Positions 1 to 5,203 are shown, counted from the stretch's first letter. The stretch is 5,203 bases of DNA from Methanosarcinales archaeon (GCA_003661105.1 QMVM01000166.1:1-5203); one strand, 5' to 3'. Translations and numbers: made by a program. The notes: a model not told the origin generated them from the letters alone.

Positions 1-2
1 GG

Positions 3-317
3 AATAATGTGGACGTGGATGCAGCTGGTGCAGGGGATGCTGGAGTGTTCTACGTTCTGGAAAAATTCGATCAAGAGTTAGTTGAAAAATATTTGGAACG
101 AGCAAAGGATGAAGCATTCTGGTTGGCAAGTGAATGGGAACCTCTGGCGCCCGCGAGTTATGTTGGTGATAGCTATTGGTTTTTAGCAAAGTTGGGATTT
201 GGTGATAACTCATTTTACATGCAACGATTGTCACGAACGAAGGACACTCAAAACAGAGAAGGTCAATTTTGGAATTCAGATACTCATGTAGACGTTCTCG
301 TACCTTGGTCTTATTAG
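3..317 (+). CDS. C-terminal part of an unrecognised protein, cut by the left window edge
   Basis: The reading frame is open from the first bases of the window to a TAG at 315-317, so this is most likely the 3' end of a longer gene. A GTG at 9 could serve as a start but has no convincing ribosome binding site in the few bases visible. About 104 residues can be read. They begin with a glycine/alanine/aspartate-rich stretch (VDAAGAGDAG), continue with a charged, probably helical part (EKFDQELVEKYLERAKDEAF) and end with an aromatic-rich tail. The GAGD tetrad recalls PfkB-type sugar kinases, but the residues after it do not fit that family, so I assign no function. Base composition is AT-rich like the toxin-antitoxin genes that follow and unlike the hemL cluster. 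Its last 40 bases overlap the tail of a decayed minus-strand gene. Confidence 0.45.
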   Translation, partial: NNVDVDAAGAGDAGVFYVLEKFDQELVEKYLERAKDEAFWLASEWEPLAPASYVGDSYWFLAKLGFGDNSFYMQRLSRTKDTQNREGQFWNSDTHVDVLVPWSY

Positions 318-472
318 AACCTTCAAATTAGCCACTGCGGCTTCTTGATATACGGCTTCCGGTATTAACACCTCGCCGAATTCAATTCTTAAAATATCCA
401 GTAACCCATAAGCAGATATGAAAATTAAAGGCGAAGAATCGCCAACCCTCTCCAGTATACTATCCTGTGCAT
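276..472 (-). pseudogene. Remnant of a DUF3368-type PIN-domain toxin (N-terminal part only, frameshifted)
   Basis: Read on the minus strand from 440 down to a TGA at 278-276, this gives 54 residues. The first 34 match the usual opening of DUF3368 PIN proteins: DSSPLIFISAYGLLDIL, then FGEVLIPEAVYQEA. The aspartate at 440-438 would be the first acidic metal-binding residue of the PIN nuclease. The best start, ATG at 472-470 (MHRIV), is in a different frame from DSSPLI, so the N-terminus carries a frameshift. After QEA the protein leaves the family pattern and stops within about 20 residues. The rest of the nuclease, including its other acidic residues, is missing. PIN toxins of this kind cleave RNA and are normally paired with a small antitoxin just upstream, and decayed upstream frames are seen here at 425-645. 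The family call comes from remembered motifs and has not been checked by a search. The gene is almost certainly inactive. Confidence 0.5.
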
Positions 473-645
473 CTTCACGCCCTCAATATCATCTTCCAGT
501 TCTCGGACACTATGATGGTTTTTATAAACATCCTGCAAATATAAAATGTCATTTGAGAGTTCTATCTAATATCAGGTTTCATGCATTGTTGTACGATGCT
601 CTCCGGTTCAAAATTGCTAAAGCAAGGATTAAGAAGATCATTCAT
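425..645 (-). pseudogene. Decayed minus-strand frames upstream of the PIN remnant, possibly its antitoxin
   Basis: Two short open stretches lie in different frames just upstream of the PIN fragment. One runs from ATG at 645 to TAG at 564-562 and ends in SIVQQCMKPDIR. The second is open from 565 and reads IELSNDILYLQDVYKNHH followed by SVRELEDDIEGVKM, where the final M is the candidate toxin start at 472-470. The acidic, helical ELEDDIEG segment running straight into the toxin start resembles the end of an antitoxin gene overlapping its toxin. Joining the two stretches needs a one-base shift near 565, which fits a gene in decay. The start at 645 diverges from mntA at 709 across about 60 bases. 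I cannot name a family. The 87-codon plus-strand frame over the same bases (418-681) looks like a shadow of this. Confidence 0.25.
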
Positions 646-697
646 GAAACTCAAGTACCGGAAATGAGTATAAAGGGTTGAAGTTAAAGACACTGGT

Positions 698-704
698 GGT
701 GAGG
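698..704 (+). promoter_or_regulatory. Ribosome binding site of mntA
   Basis: GGTGAGG lies four bases before the ATG at 709 and fits the archaeal anti-Shine-Dalgarno sequence. It supports 709 as the start. A weak TATA-like element (TATAAAG, 669-675) lies upstream, but its spacing to this leader is not ideal. Confidence 0.55.
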
Positions 705-708
705 CTAT

Positions 709-1098
709 ATGAAAATAGAAGATGTCGTTTCAACACTGAAAAAATTTAAATTTGTCCACTCAATTATCCTTTTCGGCTCAAAGGCTATAGGAACTGGAAG
801 AAAAGAGAGCGATTTCGATTTATGCATCATATCAAAGCCGGATATGGATGTTGGTTTAAAGGAGAGAATATCTCTTGAAAATTCGGTACCAGAGAACATA
901 GATATTTCGCTGCTTAATGAACTGCCTGTAAATATCCGCAAAAGGGTTTTTCTTGAAGGGACGGTGCTTTACACCAAAGATCTCTACTACGTCTTGACCC
1001 TCGCAAAGGAGACCGAGATGGAGTACACAAGATATGGAAGTATGAGAATGGACTACCATAAAGCCGTTATGGGGCGGATAAGTGCAAGACTCGGGTGA
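709..1098 (+). CDS. mntA: MntA-like minimal nucleotidyltransferase antitoxin (MNT domain)
   Basis: This is a 129-residue protein of the minimal nucleotidyltransferase (pol-beta superfamily) type. The signature GSX10DXD is complete: Gly23-Ser24 in ILFGSKAIGTG, then Asp35 and Asp37 in ESDFDL. Asp65 in ENIDIS is the likely third metal ligand. In characterised MntA-HepT pairs the MNT protein is the antitoxin. It transfers AMP groups to the tyrosine of the toxin's Rx4HxY motif and so blocks its RNase activity. Here the stop codon overlaps the GTG start of hepT (GTGA, 1095-1098), the tight coupling expected of such a pair. The length is normal and no key residue is missing, so the enzyme is probably active. 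Its natural target appears broken. Base composition is AT-rich, unlike the hemL cluster, which fits acquisition as an accessory module. Confidence 0.85.
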   Translation: MKIEDVVSTLKKFKFVHSIILFGSKAIGTGRKESDFDLCIISKPDMDVGLKERISLENSVPENIDISLLNELPVNIRKRVFLEGTVLYTKDLYYVLTLAKETEMEYTRYGSMRMDYHKAVMGRISARLG

Positions 1099-1551
1099 TT
1101 AATTTGGATCTCGAAAGGATAATTGATAAAATGGACGATCTGGAAAAATGCCTGAGAGAACTCGATGAATACCTTCCAGAGGACGTGGAAGGATATCTGA
1201 GAAGTGGGATGAGGAGAAGGGCGTGCGAGATGGCATTTGTTAGCATGCGAGAATCTACTGGATATCTGCAACATGATCATATCGGATGAGGGGTTAGGTA
1301 TGCCGCGTGATAACAGGGACTCAATACGAAAGCTTGCCAGCCACAATATGATATCAGAATCCCTTGCATTACGGCTCGGGGAACTGATCGGGTTTAGAAA
1401 TCTGATTGTCCATCAATATGGCAAGGTGGATGACTCCAGAGCACATAAGCAGCTGTATAGTGAGTCAGGGGATTTTTATGAATTTCTTGAAGCGATTGAG
1501 AGATTCATCTATTCAAAAAGAGACGGATCCGGTGAACACCGAACAAACTGA
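1095..1551 (+). pseudogene. hepT: HepT-like HEPN RNase toxin, split by a frameshift near 1239
   Basis: Two overlapping frames together make one HepT/DUF86 protein of about 150 residues, a normal length. The first (GTG 1095 to TGA 1289) gives the N-terminal helices, INLDLERIIDKMDDLEK to RRRACEMAF. The second, open across 1237-1551, continues with LACENLLDICNMII, the conserved EGLGMPRDNRDS stretch and the catalytic RNLIVHQY, an exact Rx4HxY motif. The switch lies around 1236-1245. Counting residues against the usual helix spacing, a two-base loss fits better than a one-base gain, but this rests on remembered family spacing. The first frame alone lacks the RNase motif. The second alone would start at TTG 1237 and lack the N-terminal helices. 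HEPN RNases of this type cleave RNA, including tRNA ends, and are silenced by MntA. Likely inactive, unless the shift is a sequencing error or programmed +1 frameshifting. Confidence 0.8.
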
Positions 1552-1567
1552 GTGTTGACCGGGTCCG
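1514..1567 (-). terminator. Long imperfect inverted repeat with T-run, probable terminator of the ycaO transcript
   Basis: Bases 1524-1539 (CGGATCCGGTGAACAC) and 1552-1567 (GTGTTGACCGGGTCCG) pair in 14 of 16 positions around a 12-base loop. In the minus direction the stem is followed within a few bases by CTCTTTTTG (T5), the layout of a terminator. No T-run follows on the plus side. It sits between the convergent hepT and ycaO genes and overlaps the hepT stop codon in the loop. Confidence 0.45.
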
Positions 1568-1582
1568 CAATTCTCGGCTATG

Positions 1583-1696
1583 CCACCACACCATCGCTCG
1601 CATCTCAATTGCATCCCTATCACCTGCAGCATCCACCGCCGCCTGTATCCTCACAAAATCCGCGCCGACACCACCACCCACAACCCCCGTCGCCTT
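1583..1696 (-). pseudogene. Degenerate fragment resembling the start of a NosD-like beta-helix surface protein
   Basis: In a minus-strand frame different from that of YcaO, this stretch reads GVVGGGVGADFVRIQ and then AAVDAAGDRDAIEM. IQAAVDAAG(D/N)xGDxIxV is the typical opening of NosD/periplasmic copper-binding-like right-handed beta-helix domains in archaeal surface proteins, found just after a signal peptide. Here the expected GDGD is GDRD and the expected valine is a methionine. The sequence then turns into non-family residues (AMVWWHSRE) before the inverted repeat. No hydrophobic signal peptide is intact in front of it. I read it as a leftover of a repeated surface-protein gene family, not as a working gene. 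The family call rests on one short motif. Confidence 0.35.
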
Positions 1697-1709
1697 ACCC
1701 CCACTAAAA

Positions 1710-2996
1710 CTAAACGCGCCCCCGTACACCCCTCTGCGCCCGTCTCGCACGCATAGCATCCCTTCCGCGCTCTTTCCGCGCCGCTCTCGCACGCTCTCCG
1801 ATTCGCTCACGGTCAACCGTGTACAGTTCGAAGGTTGGGATGATTGCCCTGATCACCGGCACATCGAGCCATGGCTGGGAGATGTCAACGATGATCACAT
1901 GCTCGGCAGCACCACAGAGTCGCAGCCGCTCTACGATCGTCCGGATGCTCCCTGCAGGCGTATCCGACAAGAGGTCGGGGATCTCCTGAAGTGTGGTGGT
2001 CTCGCCGCCCTCGTACCAGAATTTATTCATTCGCTTCATCCGGTCGTACCCGGCGCCCACAACGAAACCGCTCCTATTCTGCACATCCTCCCGCGCACCT
2101 GATATCTGCGCCAGCCGGAACTGCGCGGCTTCGGTGAGCGCACGGAATATTGCGTGTTCAGCGCTCAGGTGTGCACCCGCGCCCATCACAAGCATAGTCG
2201 GATCCTTAGTTTTGATATCATCAAGCGCTGCAACCACGACTGGAATCCCTGTTATCGATGGTAGGAGCCACAGTTTCACAGAAATGCCATTGCTCTCGAA
2301 CTTACTTTTGAGATCATACACCTCACCGTCATCTTCCTGCAAGATGATCTCTGTTCCAACGTTTCTGGAATATTCTGCGATGCTTATGGCATCTCGCTCG
2401 ATTACCTCAAGCAGCCCGTGCACGATCGCCTCCTCGATCGTATTTCCCGATGCAAGTCCGCTTGTGTTGCTGCGGAACAGAAACGTTCCGCTGGTGTGGG
2501 GGTGGTATATGGCATTTGTAGGCACAAGCACCTCACAGTCATCCAGAAGATCCCACCCGCTCATCCATTCGAGCCTCGTCCCTGGCGTGATTGGTTCCGG
2601 GAGAAGCAGCGTTTCAGGGTCGATCGCGTTTGTATCTTTAAGATCTTCATAAGTTTTGATAATTCGATCCGTGTCAATCGTTTTATCCTTGAAATCGGCA
2701 TTTGTTTCTGGTATCTCTGCAAAACATCGCTCAACAGATTCCATTATCGCGGATATCTTTGCCTGAATCTCGGTTGCGCCTTTACCCGAGTAGACTGATA
2801 TCGCGCCTATCCCCGCGCTTGGTCTGGTCGCGGAAACCACAGGAACCCCGACACGATCAAGATGCGTTATATCCTTAAGTTCGGTTACCCCGATGTCAGA
2901 AAAGATGTTTTCGATATTGGAAAGCGTTGTCTTGTAATCGAATACCCGCTGGGTGCCTGGCTGGTATTTGATATCCGGGTTGATCTCGATTCGCAT
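1710..2996 (-). CDS. ycaO: YcaO-type McrA-glycine thioamidation protein (methanogenesis marker 1)
   Basis: This 428-residue protein matches the archaeal YcaO family that, with ATP and a sulfide source, converts a backbone glycine of McrA to thioglycine, often helped by TfuA (not in this window). The N-terminus (IKYQPGTQRVFD, then LDRVGVPVVSATRPSAG) is characteristic of marker 1. The ATP/Mg-binding core of YcaO is visible as KGATEIQAKISAIMESVER (72-90) and SGLASGNTIEEAIVHGLLE (179-197) followed by VIERDA, then ALTEAAQFRL (286-295). The C-terminal part includes VDISQPWLDVPVIRAIIP (370-387). Residues beyond about 400 are an arginine-rich tail (RARAARKERGRD and on) encoded in C-rich plus-strand DNA, which may be a secondary extension. 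The gene follows rdgB after 75 bases. No clear Shine-Dalgarno sequence precedes the ATG at 2996, but a TATA-like element sits at leaderless distance. It acts in the cytoplasm on MCR. Confidence 0.9.
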   Translation of the reverse strand: MRIEINPDIKYQPGTQRVFDYKTTLSNIENIFSDIGVTELKDITHLDRVGVPVVSATRPSAGIGAISVYSGKGATEIQAKISAIMESVERCFAEIPETNADFKDKTIDTDRIIKTYEDLKDTNAIDPETLLLPEPITPGTRLEWMSGWDLLDDCEVLVPTNAIYHPHTSGTFLFRSNTSGLASGNTIEEAIVHGLLEVIERDAISIAEYSRNVGTEIILQEDDGEVYDLKSKFESNGISVKLWLLPSITGIPVVVAALDDIKTKDPTMLVMGAGAHLSAEHAIFRALTEAAQFRLAQISGAREDVQNRSGFVVGAGYDRMKRMNKFWYEGGETTTLQEIPDLLSDTPAGSIRTIVERLRLCGAAEHVIIVDISQPWLDVPVIRAIIPTFELYTVDRERIGERARAARKERGRDAMRARRAQRGVRGRV

Positions 2997-3019
2997 GAGG
3001 TCTCTTTTCGCTGGAGTCG

Positions 3020-3027
3020 TTTATTAA
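3020..3027 (-). promoter_or_regulatory. Possible TATA box for ycaO
   Basis: TTAATAAA (minus strand) is centred about 27 bases before the ycaO ATG. This is the distance expected if transcription begins at or next to the start codon. The lack of a ribosome binding site before ycaO fits a leaderless transcript. The gene could still be co-transcribed with rdgB. Confidence 0.3.
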
Positions 3028-3071
3028 TCAGACCCTCCGTTAGGGGCACCACGTATAGAGGATGTGCAACT

Positions 3072-3626
3072 TTACAGCCCCTCGCGCCCCAGACACCAAT
3101 CCGCGAACTTCTCAAAGGATTTCCCCCTGTGGGATATCTTATTTTTCGCATCACCCATCGATGCAAGCGTAACGCCATTAATCTCGAAGATCGGATCGTA
3201 CCCAAAGCCACCCTCACCTTCTGGCCGGTGCGCGATTCTTCCGGTGACCGCGCCTTCGAATGTGACCGGGTCCGTGCCTGGCTCGCAGTACCCGATAACC
3301 GACCTGAACGTGGCGCCCCGGTCACCGATGTCTTGCATCAGCGATAAGATACCTGCATTACCGATAGTGTCCTGGACATACGCTGCATAAGGTCCTGGAA
3401 ACCCGTGCAGCGCATCGATATAGAATCCGGTATCCTCAACGATCACAGCCGAGCCCAGCCGGTTCACCACATTCTCTGCCCCGTATGCAGCAACTGCCGC
3501 AACATCGTCCTCCTGCAGTTCGGGATAGCCGCAATCATTCTGCACGATCTTAATTCCACGCGAGCTGCAGATTGCGACCGCCTCCTCGACCTTATGACTG
3601 TTTCCGGTTACGAATGTGATGATCAT
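3072..3626 (-). CDS. rdgB: XTP/dITP pyrophosphatase (HAM1/RdgB family)
   Basis: This 184-residue protein hydrolyses non-canonical purine nucleoside triphosphates (dITP, ITP, XTP) to monophosphate and pyrophosphate, keeping deaminated bases out of DNA and RNA. All family signatures are present: TGNSHKVEEA at 7-16 (phosphate-binding TGNxxK), EDTGFYIDAL at 64-73 with the catalytic Asp65, FPGPYAAYV at 76-84, EGEGGFGYDPIF at 136-147 and SHRGKSFEKF at 165-174. Length is normal for archaeal members and nothing is missing. The ATG at 3626 overlaps the hemL stop (ATGA, 3623-3626), so the two are almost certainly translated from one mRNA with coupled initiation. The enzyme is a general cytoplasmic housekeeping function and need not be tied functionally to the MCR-related neighbours. 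Confidence 0.95.
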   Translation of the reverse strand: MIITFVTGNSHKVEEAVAICSSRGIKIVQNDCGYPELQEDDVAAVAAYGAENVVNRLGSAVIVEDTGFYIDALHGFPGPYAAYVQDTIGNAGILSLMQDIGDRGATFRSVIGYCEPGTDPVTFEGAVTGRIAHRPEGEGGFGYDPIFEINGVTLASMGDAKNKISHRGKSFEKFADWCLGREGL

Positions 3627-4885
3627 CTCAGACTCGCGGCATAAGCATCGATTGTCTTATCGATATCCTCTTTCGTGTGCGCAATGCTTAAGAAATTGGT
3701 TTCAAACTGTGATGGGGGTAAGAAAACCCCTTTCCCGAGCATCCGGTTGAAGAAACGCAGATATCCCTCTTTATCGCACGTGAGGGCATCATGATAGTTG
3801 CGCGGCATGCTTCCGAAGAATATCTTAAACATGCTCGCAATCCCTGAGACTGTGTATGGAAGTTTGAGGTCAGATACGAGATCACGAAGTGCAGCACGGA
3901 GTTTATCGCCTTCTGCATTCAGTCTGGCGTGCACATTCTCCGATTCGAGCACATTCAGCACGGCAAGCCCTGACGCTATCGAGACCGGGTTCCCGCTGAA
4001 CGTTCCTGCCTGATAGACGCCGCCGGAAGGGGATATCAGTTCCATGATCTCCTTTCTGCCGCCGAAAACGCCGATCGGGAATCCTCCGCCAATTATCTTT
4101 CCAAGCGTCGTCATGTCAGGAACGACACCGAAATACTCTTGTGCGCCGCCAGGTGCAAGCCGGAATCCCGTGATAACCTCGTCAAAGATCAGGAGCACGT
4201 CGTTCTCCTCTGTGACCCTGCGCACGTCCCTGAGATAGTCCGGATCCGGTAGGATCGGTCCGATGTTTCCGAGCACGGGTTCGATGATCACTGCTGCCAG
4301 ATCGTCCCGATTCGATTCGATCAGGTCCGTCATCGCCTCGATATCGTTATATTGCACCTGAAGCGTATGTTTCGTGAAATCAGGCGGTATCCCGAGCGAA
4401 TCCGGCGTTCCCTGTGTGGTCGCTCCTGATCCTGCCTTTACGAGAACCGCATCGTGTGCGCCATGAAACCCGCCTTCGATCTTTAAGAACTTGTTCCTGC
4501 CGGTGTATCCGCGTGCGGCACGAAGCGCGCTCATGGTCGCTTCTGTTCCGGATGATATGAACCGCAGCATATCGATACTCGGATAGATGGATGCGATCTT
4601 TGTTGCAAGCTGCACCTCCGCCTCGATCGGGGTGCCGTAGAGCCAGCCGCGACTTAATTGATCTGTGACCGCGTCCCTGACCCGCGGATGCGCATGTCCG
4701 AGAATCAGCGGACCGTACCCCATGCAGTAATCGATGTACCGGTTCCCATCGGCGTCTGTGATCGTGCACCCACCTGCTGATGCTGTGTAGAACGGGTATG
4801 GCTTTATCGCACGTACCGGGGAACTGACTCCGCCGGGAATTACATTCTTCGCCTGCTCATAGATTTTTTCTGATTGTGTTGTCAT
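3623..4885 (-). CDS. hemL: Glutamate-1-semialdehyde 2,1-aminomutase
   Basis: This 420-residue PLP-dependent class III aminotransferase converts glutamate-1-semialdehyde to 5-aminolevulinate, the common precursor of tetrapyrroles. In an MCR-bearing archaeon these include siroheme, corrinoids and coenzyme F430. Visible landmarks are the N-terminal PGGVSSPVRA (17-26), the PLP-phosphate loop SSGTEATM (111-118), GGFHGAHD (138-145), the ring-nitrogen aspartate in FDEVITGFR (Asp235), the Schiff-base lysine in TLGKIIGGG (Lys263) and TFSGNP (295-300). Length and motif order are those of full HemL, which separates it from generic ornithine-type transaminases. The start at 4885 is fixed by GAGGT six bases upstream. 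It overlaps rdgB by four bases and follows the small gene at 4937-5134 after 51 bases. hemA and the other tetrapyrrole genes are not in the window. Confidence 0.95.
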   Translation of the reverse strand: MTTQSEKIYEQAKNVIPGGVSSPVRAIKPYPFYTASAGGCTITDADGNRYIDYCMGYGPLILGHAHPRVRDAVTDQLSRGWLYGTPIEAEVQLATKIASIYPSIDMLRFISSGTEATMSALRAARGYTGRNKFLKIEGGFHGAHDAVLVKAGSGATTQGTPDSLGIPPDFTKHTLQVQYNDIEAMTDLIESNRDDLAAVIIEPVLGNIGPILPDPDYLRDVRRVTEENDVLLIFDEVITGFRLAPGGAQEYFGVVPDMTTLGKIIGGGFPIGVFGGRKEIMELISPSGGVYQAGTFSGNPVSIASGLAVLNVLESENVHARLNAEGDKLRAALRDLVSDLKLPYTVSGIASMFKIFFGSMPRNYHDALTCDKEGYLRFFNRMLGKGVFLPPSQFETNFLSIAHTKEDIDKTIDAYAASLR

Positions 4886-4891
4886 GAATAT

Positions 4892-4896
4892 ACCTC
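4892..4896 (-). promoter_or_regulatory. Ribosome binding site of hemL
   Basis: GAGGT on the minus strand, six bases before the ATG at 4885, supports that start codon. Confidence 0.65.
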
Positions 4897-4936
4897 ATTA
4901 TCGTTGATGGGATGTCAGCGGTACTGGATTCATTTT

Positions 4937-5134
4937 TCATCTCTTTTTCATCTCCTCTACCACACTTCGAACACTGGTCTTGCCCAGCCATTTATCTCGA
5001 TACTTTGTATAATCTCCCGATCCCGTTTCGAAAAGTTGGAGAAAACGAACCATTCCAACAGGACATGATGCTTCTGCTAACGCGTCTAACCCAACTTTTT
5101 TGATCTGTATGGGGCTCATTGCCTGATCTTCCAT
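4937..5134 (-). CDS. Small conserved protein of unknown function (VGMVRFLQ...GDYTK...WLG type)
   Basis: This 65-residue protein is preceded by an excellent ribosome binding site, GGTGAT at 5145-5140, five bases before the ATG. The body reads GLDALAEASCPVGMVRFLQL, then FETGSGDYTKYRDKWLGK, then a charged helix VRSVVEEMKKR. I recall the pattern PVGMVRFLQxFExGxGDYTK...W(L) from small uncharacterised proteins scattered in archaea and bacteria such as cyanobacteria. This is memory and has not been checked by a search. It has no signal peptide, membrane segment or cysteine metal site. Such proteins are often encoded beside toxin-like genes, so a role as an antitoxin or small regulator is possible but not shown. 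It lies 51 bases before hemL on the same strand and could share its transcript. No partner is visible downstream, and anything upstream lies outside the window. Confidence 0.75.
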   Translation of the reverse strand: MEDQAMSPIQIKKVGLDALAEASCPVGMVRFLQLFETGSGDYTKYRDKWLGKTSVRSVVEEMKKR

Positions 5135-5139
5135 CTCAT

Positions 5140-5145
5140 ATCACC
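5140..5145 (-). promoter_or_regulatory. Ribosome binding site of the small conserved gene
   Basis: GGTGAT on the minus strand five bases before the ATG at 5134 is a full match to part of the archaeal anti-Shine-Dalgarno complement. It is the strongest such site in the window and shows that this short frame is a real gene. Confidence 0.7.
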
Positions 5146-5162
5146 TATATCAGCCATTTTAC

Positions 5163-5177
5163 AGGGTTTCTCACCCT
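5163..5177. repeat. Small perfect inverted repeat upstream of the small conserved gene
   Basis: AGGGT (5163-5167) and ACCCT (5173-5177) flank a five-base spacer, about 30 bases before the start at 5134. It could be an operator or an mRNA hairpin in the leader. Arms of five bases can arise by chance. Confidence 0.2.
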
Positions 5178-5203
5178 CACATTAAGCACATCTTTATTTT
5201 GTA

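Noticed and set aside
3..60. PfkB-type sugar kinase signature (DxxGAGD) in the first partial gene
   Set aside because: The residues after GAGD lack the helix pattern that follows this motif in PfkB proteins, so four to seven matching residues are not enough.
280..317. VDVLVPWSY at the end of the first partial gene resembles the VDVLVSWNF ending of some PIN toxins
   Set aside because: The residues before it do not match a PIN domain and the protein stops at once. The likeness is too short to build on.
418..681. Open plus-strand frame of 87 codons between the first partial gene and mntA
   Set aside because: It lies antisense to the DUF3368-like PIN remnant, has no ribosome binding site at its ATG and has a protein sequence without recognisable features. 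It is best explained as a shadow.
1505..1816. Minus-strand frame of 103 codons overlapping the ycaO 3' end, as a complete gene
   Set aside because: Only a short middle part resembles a known motif (NosD-like). The ends are antisense to hepT or out of frame within ycaO, so it is listed as a degenerate fragment only.
1993..2652. Long plus-strand frame of 219 codons
   Set aside because: It is fully antisense to the conserved core of ycaO, with serine/proline-rich composition typical of a reverse-strand shadow.
3030..3045. Possible short hairpin (CCCT/AGGG) between rdgB and ycaO as a terminator
   Set aside because: The stem is only four base pairs with no T-run, which is too weak to call.
2885..3325. 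Minus-strand frame of 146 codons spanning rdgB and the ycaO start
   Set aside because: It is out of frame with two well-supported genes and has arginine/serine-rich composition without motifs.

Overview
The window looks like a piece of an archaeal genome that encodes methyl-coenzyme M reductase (MCR), so a methanogen, an anaerobic methane oxidiser or a relative. The main evidence is a full-length YcaO protein of the 'methanogenesis marker 1' type, which puts the thioamide on a glycine of McrA. Strong GGTGAT/GAGGT ribosome binding sites and an HAM1/RdgB gene in a compact cluster fit this. The species cannot be named from the sequence.

Right two thirds (about 1710-5134, all minus strand, moderately GC-rich): four genes point the same way. 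They are a small conserved protein of 65 residues, hemL (glutamate-1-semialdehyde aminomutase), rdgB (XTP/dITP pyrophosphatase, start overlapping the hemL stop as ATGA) and ycaO (75-base gap, possibly its own promoter). HemL feeds the tetrapyrrole pathway that leads to coenzyme F430, the MCR cofactor, and YcaO modifies the MCR protein. The cluster therefore joins cofactor supply and enzyme maturation, with a nucleotide-pool cleaning enzyme between them.

Left third (1-1551, visibly AT-richer): accessory DNA dominated by toxin-antitoxin genes, mostly decayed. From left to right it holds the 3' end of an unrecognised gene (plus strand), a decayed minus-strand stretch with the N-terminal signature of a DUF3368 PIN-domain toxin, and a mntA-hepT (MNT/HEPN) pair on the plus strand. 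mntA looks intact. hepT is split by a frameshift between its N-terminal helices and its RNase motif.

Junction (about 1524-1710): between the convergent hepT and ycaO lies a long imperfect inverted repeat. It is followed by a T-run in the minus direction and is probably the end of the ycaO transcript. Beside it is a short degenerate fragment that resembles the start of a NosD-like beta-helix surface protein. The arginine-rich end of YcaO reads into this GC-rich stretch and may not be the ancestral C-terminus. I see no CRISPR array, tRNA, rRNA or intact mobile element, and no clearly new system. The most notable features are the broken toxin-antitoxin remnants beside MCR-maturation genes.
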